A stretch of 64,000 nt of DNA from Rhodocytophaga aerolata. Its GTDB lineage: Bacteria; Bacteroidota; Bacteroidia; Cytophagales; 172606-1. The stretch's first letter is position 1; every line of letters begins with the position of its first letter. The stretch lies in NCBI RefSeq assembly GCF_030503435.1, contig NZ_JAUKPO010000002.1, positions 434,001 through 498,000 on the forward strand. The letters are read 5' to 3'. Made by a program: the position numbers and the translations under genes. The notes under the pieces were generated by a model. The model worked only from the letters and a program-made list of their open reading frames with translations. It was not told the DNA's origin and did no database searches. Of the stretch, positions 1-9,025 are shown piece by piece.

Positions 1-35
1 TGTGCCGATGTGACTATTTGCTGATGTGCTGATGT
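1..35. repeat. GATGTGCTGATG-type iteron cluster
   Basis: Short near-repeats of the form GATGTG-n-GATG/ATTTGCTGATGTGCTGATG fill the first 35 bases. The reverse complement (CATCAGCACAT) recurs at 133-173 just before the cheB-like start, so the two blocks are inverted relative to each other. The function is unknown. Confidence 0.5.
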
Positions 36-132
36 AAAAATCCGGTTTGCTTTACGTTTGTTGTTCGGATAAAGGCAACATAGCAGTAAACCTTGTAGAG
101 TATGCTACCCTGTTTACCTGTTTGAATGAGGC

Positions 133-173
133 CATTCATCAGCACATAAACACAGCAGCATAGCCGCACATAA
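133..173. repeat. CAGCACATAA-type iterons abutting the cheB-like start codon
   Basis: Imperfect units CATCAGCACATAA, ACACAGCAGCATA and GCCGCACATAA lie end to end and finish directly at the ATG at 174. They are the opposite orientation of the 1-35 block. A comparable A/T-richer array precedes three minus-strand genes in this window (starts at 7895, 10024 and 12520). Confidence 0.5.
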
Positions 174-749
174 ATGAAGGTATATATGTCGGGTAAATAT
201 AAAGCAGTAGTTATGGGTGGGTCATGGGGTGGAATGAATGCAGCCGTAGAAATTCTAAAGTATCTGCCTGCCGATTATCCACTACCCATTGTACTGGTCT
301 TGCACCGGTTAAAAGGAGTAATTAGCGAACTTCCTGCCTTAATCAGGAAAAAAACGTATGTACAGATAAAGGAAGCAGATGAAAAAGAAAAAATGCAGCC
401 GGGTACCGTGTATATAGCCCCGGCCGATTATCACTTGCTGATTGAGCAGGATCAGACATTTTCGCTGGATGTGTCGGAAGCTATACTTTTTTCCCGGCCA
501 TCGATAGATGTCACCTTTGAAAGTGCAGCGGAAGTATTTGGCAAAAAGCTGATTGGCATCGTATTATCCGGAGCCAGCAAAGATGGCAGCCAGGGGTTGT
601 ATACGATTTGCAGAGCCGGCGGGCAGGCCATTGTACAGGACCCCAGGCAGGCAGAAGTTACTACAATGCCTCAAGCGGCCATAGAAACAGTAAAACGGGC
701 TAAGGTACTGACACTTGATGAAATAGCCGCTTATTTATTGGCTGTATAA
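174..749 (+). CDS. CheB-type protein-glutamate methylesterase domain protein (no receiver)
   Basis: This 191-residue protein is a stand-alone CheB catalytic domain. CheB enzymes remove methyl groups from glutamates of chemoreceptors. The likely catalytic triad is visible: Ser17 in GGSWGG, His44 in VLHRL, and Asp137 in LSGASKDG. The usual N-terminal receiver domain is missing, so activity is not controlled by phosphorylation in cis. A second ATG lies at 186 (MSGKYK), so the start could be four codons later. The gene is followed after 81 bases by a REC-PAS-histidine kinase. In Bacteroidota such CheB proteins often sit with a CheR and a hybrid kinase in non-flagellar signalling modules; a CheR could lie upstream of the window, which is inference. 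Confidence 0.88.
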   Translation: MKVYMSGKYKAVVMGGSWGGMNAAVEILKYLPADYPLPIVLVLHRLKGVISELPALIRKKTYVQIKEADEKEKMQPGTVYIAPADYHLLIEQDQTFSLDVSEAILFSRPSIDVTFESAAEVFGKKLIGIVLSGASKDGSQGLYTICRAGGQAIVQDPRQAEVTTMPQAAIETVKRAKVLTLDEIAAYLLAV

Positions 750-830
750 TATTAGGTTGTCTTACGTATATGCCCAACAGCATGAATAAAAAGGTTATTC
801 TGAAAGCCTTTACAAATTAACATAGCTACC

Positions 831-2519
831 ATGAAAGAAGAACAGCATAAAAGCCATTTTGTATCACCGGAGAGAATGGAGGGTGCCCTCAATATCTTGT
901 TGGTGGATGACAAAGTAGCTAATCTGTATTCTTTAAAAGCATTGCTTGAAAAAGAAAATGAATCAGAAGCCGGAGACTTTAATTATATCTTATGCCCATC
1001 TGCCGAAGAAGGCTTAAAAGTAGCTATTAAAGAAGACCTGGCCCTGATTCTGCTGGATGTACAAATGCCTGAAATGGATGGCTATGAGATGGCCCGCATC
1101 CTGAAGGGTAATAAGAAAACAGCTCATATTCCGATCATTTTTATTACGGCCATCGATCAGAATAACAGCAATATGCTGCAAGGTTTTAAGGTAGGCGCCG
1201 TCGACTTTCTGTTTAAGCCCCTTAATGCAACGCTGCTAAAGGCAAAAGTAGATGTATTTGTGGCCTTATATAAACGTGAAAAGGAACTGGAACTGAAAAA
1301 CCGCATGCTGCAGAACAGCAATCAGATTCTGCACGAAACACAGTTTTTACTCAAAGGCGTACTGGATTCTGCCTTTATTGGCATTATGGCGTTGCGGGCA
1401 ATCCGCGAAGAAGGCCGCATTGTAGATTTTGAGTTTATGCTGGTAAACAAAGCTACCCAGCAGATTATGCAGCGTACCGATTTATTTGGTAAAAAGCTGA
1501 TGGAGGTAATGCCTGGCTACAAGGTAGAAGGCTTATTCGACAGATTTGTTACAGTAGCGGAGTCTGGAAAACCTATTAATATTGAGCATTATTATGCACG
1601 CGAGTCTTTTAAAAACTGGTTCCGCATAATGGCAACCAAGTGGGAAGACGGATTGGTGGTGGCTTTTGAAGATATTACGCAAAGAAAAATAACTGAAGAA
1701 ACCATTAATTCAGCCAATGTAGAATTACATGCTACCAAAGAAGCCCTGGTAGAACTGAACAATGAACTGGAGAGCCGGGTAAGCCAGCGGACTATAGAGC
1801 TAAAAAATGCTCAGGAAGAACTGCTGAAAACCAACGAAAACTTAAAAAGCATAAATACAGATCTGGATAATTTTATTTACACAGCCTCGCATGACCTGAA
1901 AGCTCCCATCAGCAATATTGAAGGCCTAGTGATGTTGCTTAAATCCAGGTTACCCGAAGAAGACAACAAAGCGCATCAGCTGCTCTCTCTGGTCGAAGAA
2001 TCAGTAGCCAGGTTCAAAATAACCATTAAAGACTTAACCCAGGTTGCCAGGCTGCAACATGAAGAAGCTGAGGATATCAAAGATATTGAATTCCAGGAAG
2101 TCGTTCATGAACTGAAAATGACTATGGCCGATGATATAGCTAGGCGTAATGCGCACATCAGTGAAGAGTACCAGGTGCCAGCTATTCAGTACTCAGCCAA
2201 AAATATGCGGAGTATTTTATATAACCTGCTATCTAATGCTATTAAGTACTGCGCACCGGAAGTAGAACCCCGAATTCATATTTGCACCTATCTATCCGGG
2301 CGGTATACCGTGTTGTCTGTAAAGGACAATGGCTATGGTATACGCGAGGCAGATATTCCCAAAGTTTTTAAGATGTTCAAACGCCTACATACCCATACGG
2401 AAGGCACCGGTATTGGAATGTACATTGTGAAGCGGATACTGGAAAACAGCGGTGGCAAGATTGAGGTAAAAAGTGACTATGGCAAAGGCTCAGAATTTCT
2501 GGTATATCTGAAGAATTAA
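831..2519 (+). CDS. Response regulator-PAS-histidine kinase (REC first)
   Basis: This 562-residue cytoplasmic protein begins with a receiver domain (about 20-145; acidic pair at 26-27, phospho-acceptor Asp76 in LLDVQMPEMDG, Lys129 in FKP). A PAS-like domain (about 170-285) and a coiled coil (about 285-345) follow. The transmitter has His354 in ASHDLKAP, an N-box NLLSNAIKY near 469, and G-boxes DNGYGI and GTGIGMYIVK. No transmembrane segment is seen, so it probably takes its input through the receiver or from the PAS ligand. It lies just downstream of the CheB-like gene on the same strand, which suggests one signalling unit. The output partner is not visible here. Confidence 0.9.
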   Translation: MKEEQHKSHFVSPERMEGALNILLVDDKVANLYSLKALLEKENESEAGDFNYILCPSAEEGLKVAIKEDLALILLDVQMPEMDGYEMARILKGNKKTAHIPIIFITAIDQNNSNMLQGFKVGAVDFLFKPLNATLLKAKVDVFVALYKREKELELKNRMLQNSNQILHETQFLLKGVLDSAFIGIMALRAIREEGRIVDFEFMLVNKATQQIMQRTDLFGKKLMEVMPGYKVEGLFDRFVTVAESGKPINIEHYYARESFKNWFRIMATKWEDGLVVAFEDITQRKITEETINSANVELHATKEALVELNNELESRVSQRTIELKNAQEELLKTNENLKSINTDLDNFIYTASHDLKAPISNIEGLVMLLKSRLPEEDNKAHQLLSLVEESVARFKITIKDLTQVARLQHEEAEDIKDIEFQEVVHELKMTMADDIARRNAHISEEYQVPAIQYSAKNMRSILYNLLSNAIKYCAPEVEPRIHICTYLSGRYTVLSVKDNGYGIREADIPKVFKMFKRLHTHTEGTGIGMYIVKRILENSGGKIEVKSDYGKGSEFLVYLKN

Positions 2520-2608
2520 GCCTGTTTCCTATAGGTTGAACAAAAACCAGTTATGTCATTTGAAGTTGGTTTGCAGCAATTCTTGTTTCAACCCTAACAG
2601 ATTCAAGT

Positions 2609-4390
2609 TTACGCTTTCTCCCGCCACCATAATAAGCTCAGAGAAGCCACAAGCGGCAAAAAGAACCAGAGAAGCGGAATGTCTTCCCAGGCAGGATACG
2701 CATAGGTTTTATCCGGGGCCTCAACGGATAGGTTTTGTTGATTCTGCCGCCACCAGGTAGCCTGCCTTAAATCTGCCCAGGCATGGGCAGGCAACACATA
2801 AACCTGATGTACAGACGTTGTATCCTCTCCATAATTAATTTGCAGCCATCCTTCTTCCACAGGTATAAACTGGTAGGAAGTTTTACCTGTAAGCGGTAAG
2901 CCTCCTTTGGGCATGGCGTGTTGTTGCAAGCCAGAAGCATATTGAATAATAGCTGGAGCACGCACGGTATCTGTACTATGGAAATGCGCCGGAAAATCTT
3001 TTACTATAAAAGGAAATTCAGCTAAGTGTATTTCCCGGCCATACTGGCGGCGGCTGAAAGACTCAAGTATATCGGTCCATAAGCGGTTGTAGACAGCTGT
3101 TTCTCCTTGCAGAAGCCAGGGAAACGTAGCCGTAACTAACATAGCTCCTACCCTTCCTTTTCCATCCGGCCTGTAGGCTGCAATAATTTCACCTTCTCTG
3201 CTGTAGGCTACCGGAATAAGCAGTGAGTTTGCTGCAAAAGTCGCCGGAAGTTTGTCTGCCATCGCTTTTCCTTGTGCTGCCTGCGGCTCCTGCCTGGGTG
3301 CAAAGGAAAGCAGCGTAGATGGTGAAATGGGAAACGTTTGGCTATTAATTTGAGGATTTTTCAGCCATGCTTCATCTGCCAGTACCAGTAAGCCAAGGCC
3401 ATTGGCGACTGCTTGTTGTATGCGTTTATTTTCCGCTGCCGAAAGCTGGCGCAAACTTTCTGCATCACAAATCAGCAAATCCATATCCGCCAGGTTCTCT
3501 GCAGACAAGGGCGGTTTTGGTCCGGAATCTTGATTTATATTGATAGTCTGAGTAGCATATTTATCCCGGCTGATGCGTGCCCTCATTTGAATGTGATGTT
3601 TTGCCTGGCCTATCCAGTCTTTCAGGTAGTTCAGTTCGAAGGAGGGAAAGCCCTGCAATAGTAGCACGTGCAGCGGCCTTTTTTCTTCTACAGTATAGGG
3701 CAGAAATTCTGTACGGACACTGTCGTTGGTACGGATATGTAAAGCAGCCATATAGTTTCCCGCTAGCTGTGTTTGTGCCTGCAATGAAAACCGGCTTTCA
3801 CCAGACACCAGACGTACAGAATCTTGCAAGCCTTCTATGGTAGATAAACCCAATTTTACTGTGTCAGCAGTTGTATGGCGATACGTGCCGCTAACCAGGA
3901 ATTCTTCCCCTTGCTTAATCCGCCGGCTATAGCTAAGCCAGTTAAATCCCTCTGGAGCCTCTTCTTCCAGAAAATGAACCTTTAACCGTTGCAGGTTTTT
4001 TGCTTGTGCCGGTTCCAGGGTATATCCGGCAACATAGATTTCCTGTATCTCCGGATGGTTCCGTTCAATAAATCCCAGGTCTGGTACTTCCTGTACATTG
4101 GCCGTAGTTTTTACATCCGGCAAGGCAAATACCGGCAAAGAATCCGGAATCTTAGGCATAGACTGAGTTAGCAGCAATGCTTTTCCTCCGGGTTTGGATA
4201 CACTATATTGAGGTTGATAAATGATTAAACACAGGCAACACAAAGCCATAGCCAGTAATGCACTCCTAATGCCTGCTTCGGGCAACGAATGGCGGCGGAA
4301 TACTACGAATACATAGGTAGCCCAGATAGCCCCGGCAAGGGCGGCGATACTAAGGGTTTCGGCTACGCCTAACTGGCTCCACTGCATCAT
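2609..4390 (-). CDS. Membrane-anchored protein with GATase-like domain, end of the MoxR/DUF58 cluster
   Basis: This 593-residue protein has two hydrophobic segments at the N-terminus (about 10-30 and 42-60), a large extracytoplasmic region and a single C-terminal membrane segment (LLWFFLPLVASLSLLWW). The middle part (about 245-345) looks like a class I glutamine amidotransferase-like fold: HVLLLQGFPSFE, then MDLLICDAESL, then GLGLLVLADE. I see no complete catalytic triad. The start overlaps the stop of the preceding gene by 4 bases (ATGA), so the two are translationally coupled. It is the last gene of a minus-strand run that encodes a MoxR ATPase, a DUF58 protein, a BatA-like protein and a DUF4175-like protein. 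Its specific role is unknown. Confidence 0.75.
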   Translation of the reverse strand: MMQWSQLGVAETLSIAALAGAIWATYVFVVFRRHSLPEAGIRSALLAMALCCLCLIIYQPQYSVSKPGGKALLLTQSMPKIPDSLPVFALPDVKTTANVQEVPDLGFIERNHPEIQEIYVAGYTLEPAQAKNLQRLKVHFLEEEAPEGFNWLSYSRRIKQGEEFLVSGTYRHTTADTVKLGLSTIEGLQDSVRLVSGESRFSLQAQTQLAGNYMAALHIRTNDSVRTEFLPYTVEEKRPLHVLLLQGFPSFELNYLKDWIGQAKHHIQMRARISRDKYATQTININQDSGPKPPLSAENLADMDLLICDAESLRQLSAAENKRIQQAVANGLGLLVLADEAWLKNPQINSQTFPISPSTLLSFAPRQEPQAAQGKAMADKLPATFAANSLLIPVAYSREGEIIAAYRPDGKGRVGAMLVTATFPWLLQGETAVYNRLWTDILESFSRRQYGREIHLAEFPFIVKDFPAHFHSTDTVRAPAIIQYASGLQQHAMPKGGLPLTGKTSYQFIPVEEGWLQINYGEDTTSVHQVYVLPAHAWADLRQATWWRQNQQNLSVEAPDKTYAYPAWEDIPLLWFFLPLVASLSLLWWREKA

Positions 4391-6612
4391 TTTTTACTCA
4401 ACTCCTGTACAAAAATATCTAACTCTGGTTCGGTATGCGTCTGCTCCGCTCCTGGCTTAACTGGTTCCTTTGGGAGTACCTGCACCAATCTTTTCTGCAA
4501 TTCTGCTATCTGGCTGGAAGGCAATTTTTGTCCGGCAACTATCTCTCTAAGGGTGTTTACTAAACGAACTGGTATGCCAGGCTGCTCTAAAATAAGGTTG
4601 CCTAGCTCGGCTCCTGCCTTTTCTAATGCGCGGACTTCACCGGACGTCAGCTTATTATTCCCTTGATGCTTTAGCTTTTCCAGAAGGCTTATTGCTTCCC
4701 GCATTGCCGGATAAGTAACCGGTTGATCTTTCGTCTCCAGCACTCTTTTCGGACTGGTAATTTCATTTAACTCTCCGGTCAGGCGTTTTTCGGCGGGTTT
4801 TAGAGGCGGAGGATCAAAGCCTACCCGTTCTACATATACCCGGCTCTTCTGCTGAATGGCCTTTATCAGTTCCAACGCCTTATACTCATAGAGCAAGGCT
4901 TCTTTAGGCCGTAACGTACGCAGGCGGAGTTCAGCTTCCCACATCTGTGCTAAAGCGGCTTTTAGTTGTGCTTTCAGGGCATCGTCAAACAAGGTAGCGG
5001 CTTCTTCTGCATCGTGCCGGTGTGAGTACTCGTTCAGCATATCTCCGGCATCCCCAAATACCGTAGGCGCCGTTTGTTCCTTGTGGTGGTGCAGATCTTC
5101 CAGAGGTTGTTCTGCTTCTTCCTGTTCATGCTCTTCGCCTTCTTCATGCGTATGTATATCTTCTTGGGAAGGTCCGCCGCCTGTCTCAAACTCTTCGCCT
5201 AAAAACTGTCCATAGCGCAGCCGTAACACTTTCTGATCTATTCCCAAGTTTTTAGACCGTTCTTTAAATACTTCCTTACTCAGGCCTTTTTGCTCTTTAA
5301 GTAATTTTTCTGTATCAATTATAATCTGCCGCTGGCTGCGGAAATAGGCAGGCATATTGTCTAACGAGATTCCGGCCATAACCGATAGTTTTTGAGAAGT
5401 GGTATCTTCCCATTGCACAAAATAGGTATCAGTACGTGTTTTCTGCGGTGGGATTGCGCCATCCCAGGCTTCAGCATAAAAATATAGTTCATCGCCCGGC
5501 TCCATTTTCAGCGTAGCAAAGGCAAGCAATTTTTGCAGGCGTGCTTCTTTGTTTCCGGCTATAGGTTTGCCAAAACTCAGCTTCTCTTCGCGGAACTTCA
5601 CCGATTCTCCACTTCCCCGGCTTACCGTAGCCACTATATGTGCTCCTTGCAGGCCATAGTCATCACTCAACTGCACGGATACCTGTACCTGTGGCTGCTG
5701 TCCGTACAGCACAAAGGTATAGGGCTCAGGTGCCTGCACGGTAATCTGCGGCGGCTGGTCATCTTTAGCTACTAGTGTATATACCGGACTCGTATACCAC
5801 TGGTCATCAACTCCATAGCGAATCTGGTAAAACAGGGAGGTTTTACTAGTTGTCTGCCATTGGTATAATCCATCTGCCGAGGGTTGTACAGTAGTGGTAT
5901 CTTTGCCATTCCATAGTACCTGTAACCTGCTTGCGGAAGCAGATAATTGACATTTCCAGAATATAGCTGACCCTTCCGGAGCTTCTAGTGAAAGCTCTCT
6001 GGCAAAAAACGAAGCCTGTCTGGTATAGGCCGGAGGTTTTACTTCTATTTGTATACCGGTGATTTTTGGGAGAGTCGTTCCTACAGTCTCCGGTAGCACA
6101 GGTAAGGCCGTTCTGGCTATTGATTGGGCAGGCTGGGAAGAATGGGAGTTAAACTTCACGAACTGAGTTACTGCATAGAGTGCCCATACACCAACAAACG
6201 TGAGTAGAATTACTTTTAGGTCTGGCCATGCTTTTACTTCTTTTTTCCGCTCTACCAGTTTGTGTAGAATCCGTTGCCGCTGCAGCTGTTGCAGCGGGTG
6301 CTCTGTCGCAAGCGGAATTAGGGCAGTGCTGAATTCCAGCCATGGGTAATGATGATTGAGGTAATTCGTCAGACCATTTGCAGGCAGTTGCCAGAATTTT
6401 CTACCCTGCCACCATACTATACCAGCTACTATTCCGAATATAGGTAACAGATAGCGGTACGGCACAGCAAACACCTTACTCATTATAGCGAAGATTAGCC
6501 AAAGTATGGCAATACTCAGCACCATCTTTATAAGATACCCTGCCTGATATTGCCGGTTTAAGTTTTGCCAGATGCTAAGTGCCTGTTCTTCTATCCCAGT
6601 TTTTTCGGCCAT
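4387..6612 (-). CDS. DUF4175-like large membrane protein
   Basis: This is a 741-residue protein when started at the ATG at 6612. The frame is open further up to a TTG at 6657, but that would overlap the BatA-like gene more deeply. The N-terminus has two membrane segments (LIKMVLSIAILWLIF and YLLPIFGIVAGIVWW) and a third follows at about 155-170. The long periplasmic part holds beta-rich stretches (PPAYTRQ, TVQAPEPY) and a helical C-terminal third. It resembles the DUF4175-type proteins that accompany MoxR/BatA genes in Bacteroidota. A His/Glu-rich loop (bases about 5076-5165, including HTHEEGEEHE and HHHKE) stands out and might bind metal. It overlaps the BatA-like gene by 22 bases and its successor by 4 bases. 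Confidence 0.75.
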   Translation of the reverse strand: MAEKTGIEEQALSIWQNLNRQYQAGYLIKMVLSIAILWLIFAIMSKVFAVPYRYLLPIFGIVAGIVWWQGRKFWQLPANGLTNYLNHHYPWLEFSTALIPLATEHPLQQLQRQRILHKLVERKKEVKAWPDLKVILLTFVGVWALYAVTQFVKFNSHSSQPAQSIARTALPVLPETVGTTLPKITGIQIEVKPPAYTRQASFFARELSLEAPEGSAIFWKCQLSASASRLQVLWNGKDTTTVQPSADGLYQWQTTSKTSLFYQIRYGVDDQWYTSPVYTLVAKDDQPPQITVQAPEPYTFVLYGQQPQVQVSVQLSDDYGLQGAHIVATVSRGSGESVKFREEKLSFGKPIAGNKEARLQKLLAFATLKMEPGDELYFYAEAWDGAIPPQKTRTDTYFVQWEDTTSQKLSVMAGISLDNMPAYFRSQRQIIIDTEKLLKEQKGLSKEVFKERSKNLGIDQKVLRLRYGQFLGEEFETGGGPSQEDIHTHEEGEEHEQEEAEQPLEDLHHHKEQTAPTVFGDAGDMLNEYSHRHDAEEAATLFDDALKAQLKAALAQMWEAELRLRTLRPKEALLYEYKALELIKAIQQKSRVYVERVGFDPPPLKPAEKRLTGELNEITSPKRVLETKDQPVTYPAMREAISLLEKLKHQGNNKLTSGEVRALEKAGAELGNLILEQPGIPVRLVNTLREIVAGQKLPSSQIAELQKRLVQVLPKEPVKPGAEQTHTEPELDIFVQELSKK

Positions 6613-7895
6613 AGTCTTTCCAGGGTTATTATAAGTAATAAAAATAAACCAAGCCAAACCCGTTCTCTCCCAGCCTTCTGTTGCACAGATTCCGGGAAGG
6701 AGGTTATTTGCTCCTTCTCCCCCTCCTGGTTGCCTGCCAGATCTATCTTGCGGAAATCGGCGTGGGGGGTGGCAGCTTGTTTATATTTGAATTCCGAAAT
6801 ATAGGGACGCAGGGCCTCCAGAAACCCTCCTTCCAGTATGTTGGCAGTGGTTAGTTCTTTACGGATTACCAGCTTGTTTTTTCCGGCCTTTTCCAGCCAA
6901 TCTATACTTTTTCCTGGTTCATATACCCACATCAGCTTAGTTAATCCGGATGTAAGGGCGGTGGTAGTATCAAACAACACTACCCAGTCGGTGGCTGCAG
7001 TGTTTTCTTCTATAAATTTCACTGGTACTTTCTGGTACTGGGCTACGGCTTGTACAGCTTTTTGAAATAAATATCCTTCTTCCTTTGTATCCTCATTCAC
7101 AACAGCAGCAATAGTCAACGTATCTGGTGTTGAAAGGGGCACCCGGTACCTGGCAGCGCCTTTCTTTACCTCTATATATTTTTTGTCTGCTGAATATGCT
7201 GTTTGTATTTGCCCAGGCGAAGAATCATGTAATCCTTTCTGCACCTGATAAACCGACTCCTGTGCTTGTGTATGAAACCACAGCAATTCCGGGTCAGTAT
7301 TTGTTTCGCCTGCCCAAACCAACTGGAGAGAATCATTTTGCATGTCGGTTAGTTCCCATGACAGGGCAGCCCTAATCCGGGGTGGTGTACCCTTGAAATA
7401 GTGCTGTTGGTTTGGTGCAATCATGTGTATACTATCTGCCGGGAAACGCAAATCTGCTTCTGCTACCAATGACCAGATATCCTTACTATCTTCTGTAATT
7501 GGGTTTGTAGCCGCCGGAAACCCAGATGCGAGCCAGTGTACATGCACTGAGTCGTTCTGCCAACCGGCAGCCAGTTGGCGGTACTGGCTGGTATCTCCTG
7601 CTTCCGGATGAATTAATAGTAACGCATGGAGCCTCTCTGCTTTGCCGGACGTATCTTTTTTATAAAGATCTACCAGTAGTAATACCACAACTGTCAGCAG
7701 CAATAAGCGAATCAGCAGCAAAGGCCACAGGTGGACGCGCCGGAAATTCCATTGGGCTGTCTGCACTTCCTCTACCCACCGCAGGCTACCCATCAGCTTT
7801 ACCTGGGTACGCCGCCGGTTGTACAAATGAATAACTATGGGTACAGCCATTGCCAGCAAAGCCCACCAATAAGCCGGATGATTAATTTGCCACAT
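6591..7895 (-). CDS. BatA-like membrane protein
   Basis: This 434-residue protein begins with the BatA N-terminal double-membrane signature: HPAYWWALLAMAVPIVIHL, then YNRRRTQVKLMGSLRWV, then a second segment LLLIRLLLLTVVVLLLV. A third membrane segment closes the protein (LGLFLLLIITLERLW). The region between is extracytoplasmic and looks like a degenerate VWA/Rossmann region without a clear DxSxS motif. Bat proteins belong to MoxR-VWA systems thought to act as membrane-associated chaperones or assembly factors; the function in this organism is inferred. A 216-base gap with a palindromic repeat separates it from the DUF58 gene upstream, and it overlaps the next gene by 22 bases. Confidence 0.83.
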   Translation of the reverse strand: MWQINHPAYWWALLAMAVPIVIHLYNRRRTQVKLMGSLRWVEEVQTAQWNFRRVHLWPLLLIRLLLLTVVVLLLVDLYKKDTSGKAERLHALLLIHPEAGDTSQYRQLAAGWQNDSVHVHWLASGFPAATNPITEDSKDIWSLVAEADLRFPADSIHMIAPNQQHYFKGTPPRIRAALSWELTDMQNDSLQLVWAGETNTDPELLWFHTQAQESVYQVQKGLHDSSPGQIQTAYSADKKYIEVKKGAARYRVPLSTPDTLTIAAVVNEDTKEEGYLFQKAVQAVAQYQKVPVKFIEENTAATDWVVLFDTTTALTSGLTKLMWVYEPGKSIDWLEKAGKNKLVIRKELTTANILEGGFLEALRPYISEFKYKQAATPHADFRKIDLAGNQEGEKEQITSFPESVQQKAGRERVWLGLFLLLIITLERLWPKKLG

Positions 7896-7914
7896 TAGGA
7901 AATTTGAAAATTAT
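7896..7914. repeat. Short AAATTTGAAAATT iteron at the batA-like start
   Basis: The bases immediately upstream of the start codon at 7895 contain AGGAAATTTGAAAATT. This is a single copy of the motif that is tandemly arranged before the genes starting at 10024 and 12520. Confidence 0.4.
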
Positions 7915-7942
7915 AGTCTTTTTCTTACTTATTGGTAAACTC

Positions 7943-7975
7943 AAACCTGTTAGGTTTTCAAAACCTAACAGGTTT
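7943..7975. repeat. Dispersed palindrome, AAACCTGTTAGGTTTT arm (copy 1)
   Basis: A perfect 16-base inverted repeat with a one-base centre (left arm 7943-7958, right arm 7960-7975). The same core occurs at 16354-16386 and, as a variant, at 51782-51814. This copy sits between two genes of one putative operon, so it is not an end-of-operon terminator here. Confidence 0.85.
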
Positions 7976-8112
7976 CTGATTCTATTTACCACACCCCACT
8001 ATTTTTTCGGGCCTACGCGCATGGAATGTTGTTTTTTAATATACTTCTATGTCTCTGATTTATATCCATTCTTCCTAGATGTATTGGACTAAAAGTACAT
8101 CTGCTGATTAAC

Positions 8113-9009
8113 TCACCCCTTCACCTGGTTTCTCAGAAACAACCGCAACTCATTCACTGGGGACTTAGGCATCTGACATAGATGATATTCCGCATGCCAG
8201 CCCAGTACCTGATTCCGGCACTGCTGAAGATAACTGGCAACGTTAGTCTGGTAGGCTTCCCTTATTTTTGCCGTGTCCGTTTCTATTTGCCTGCCTGTTT
8301 CAGCATCTTCAAAAATAGTAGTCTCTTTAAAATCCAGTTCCATCTCCTGCCGCCCCATCAGATGAAAAACTACCACCTGGTTTTTTGCAGGCAACAAGCT
8401 GCGGATAAAGCTCCCCAGTTCATTAGCCTGCTCATACAGATCTGTAATAAGGATAAATTTATTACGGAAACCTGCTTGCAGAGCGGGCAACGTAATAGTT
8501 GACGGCCACACACCTGCTACTTTCGCCTCATATAACAACTGCATCCGGGCTTGTTCGGCTCCTGGTTTTGGCGGCAGGTGTTCTACCTGTTTATCATTTA
8601 CTAACACTATCCCATCTGTATCGCCTTGCTGACGGGCTATATACGTAATAGCTGCCCATAATATCTTGGCATATTGCCACTTACTGATATTACTTTCTTC
8701 ATACTGCATACTGGCACTGGCATCCAGAATACCATACCAACGGGTACGGCTCTCTAATTCTGACTCCTTTACATACAGGCGATCGGTGCGGCCATATAGT
8801 TTCCAGTCAACCCGGCGAAGATCGTCACCCGGCATGTAAGACCGGTACTGGCTAAAGTCTGTGCCCTGGCCCAGCTGTTTTCCGGAATGTAAGCCTGATA
8901 GCGTTTCATGCGCCAGCTTGCGGGCCAGCCACTCCAGTCCTTTTAAGCTTTGCAATTCCTCTGGGTTAAACCATTGGGCAGGTGTCGTATACCTCTTCTT
9001 ATCGGACAT
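8113..9009 (-). CDS. DUF58 protein with MIDAS motif
   Basis: This 298-residue protein shows the DUF58 signature strongly: GQGTDFSQYRSYMPGDDLRRVDW around 47-69, then GRTDRLYVKESE. A metal-ion-dependent adhesion site motif DxSxS is intact as Asp96-Ser98-Ser100 (ILDASAS), so the VWA-like fold can probably bind a divalent cation. I chose the ATG at 9009; the frame extends to a TTG at 9036 that overlaps the MoxR stop. DUF58 proteins are the usual partners of MoxR ATPases, and here the MoxR gene ends 16 bases upstream. Together they likely form a cytoplasmic AAA+/VWA chaperone pair, as is known for MoxR systems; the client is unknown. Confidence 0.9.
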   Translation of the reverse strand: MSDKKRYTTPAQWFNPEELQSLKGLEWLARKLAHETLSGLHSGKQLGQGTDFSQYRSYMPGDDLRRVDWKLYGRTDRLYVKESELESRTRWYGILDASASMQYEESNISKWQYAKILWAAITYIARQQGDTDGIVLVNDKQVEHLPPKPGAEQARMQLLYEAKVAGVWPSTITLPALQAGFRNKFILITDLYEQANELGSFIRSLLPAKNQVVVFHLMGRQEMELDFKETTIFEDAETGRQIETDTAKIREAYQTNVASYLQQCRNQVLGWHAEYHLCQMPKSPVNELRLFLRNQVKG

Positions 9010-9025
9010 AGGGTAACTCACAACA

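Noticed and set aside
1-173. CRISPR-like array at the window start
   Set aside because: The units are short, imperfect and have no regular spacers; they are iterons, and no cas genes are nearby.
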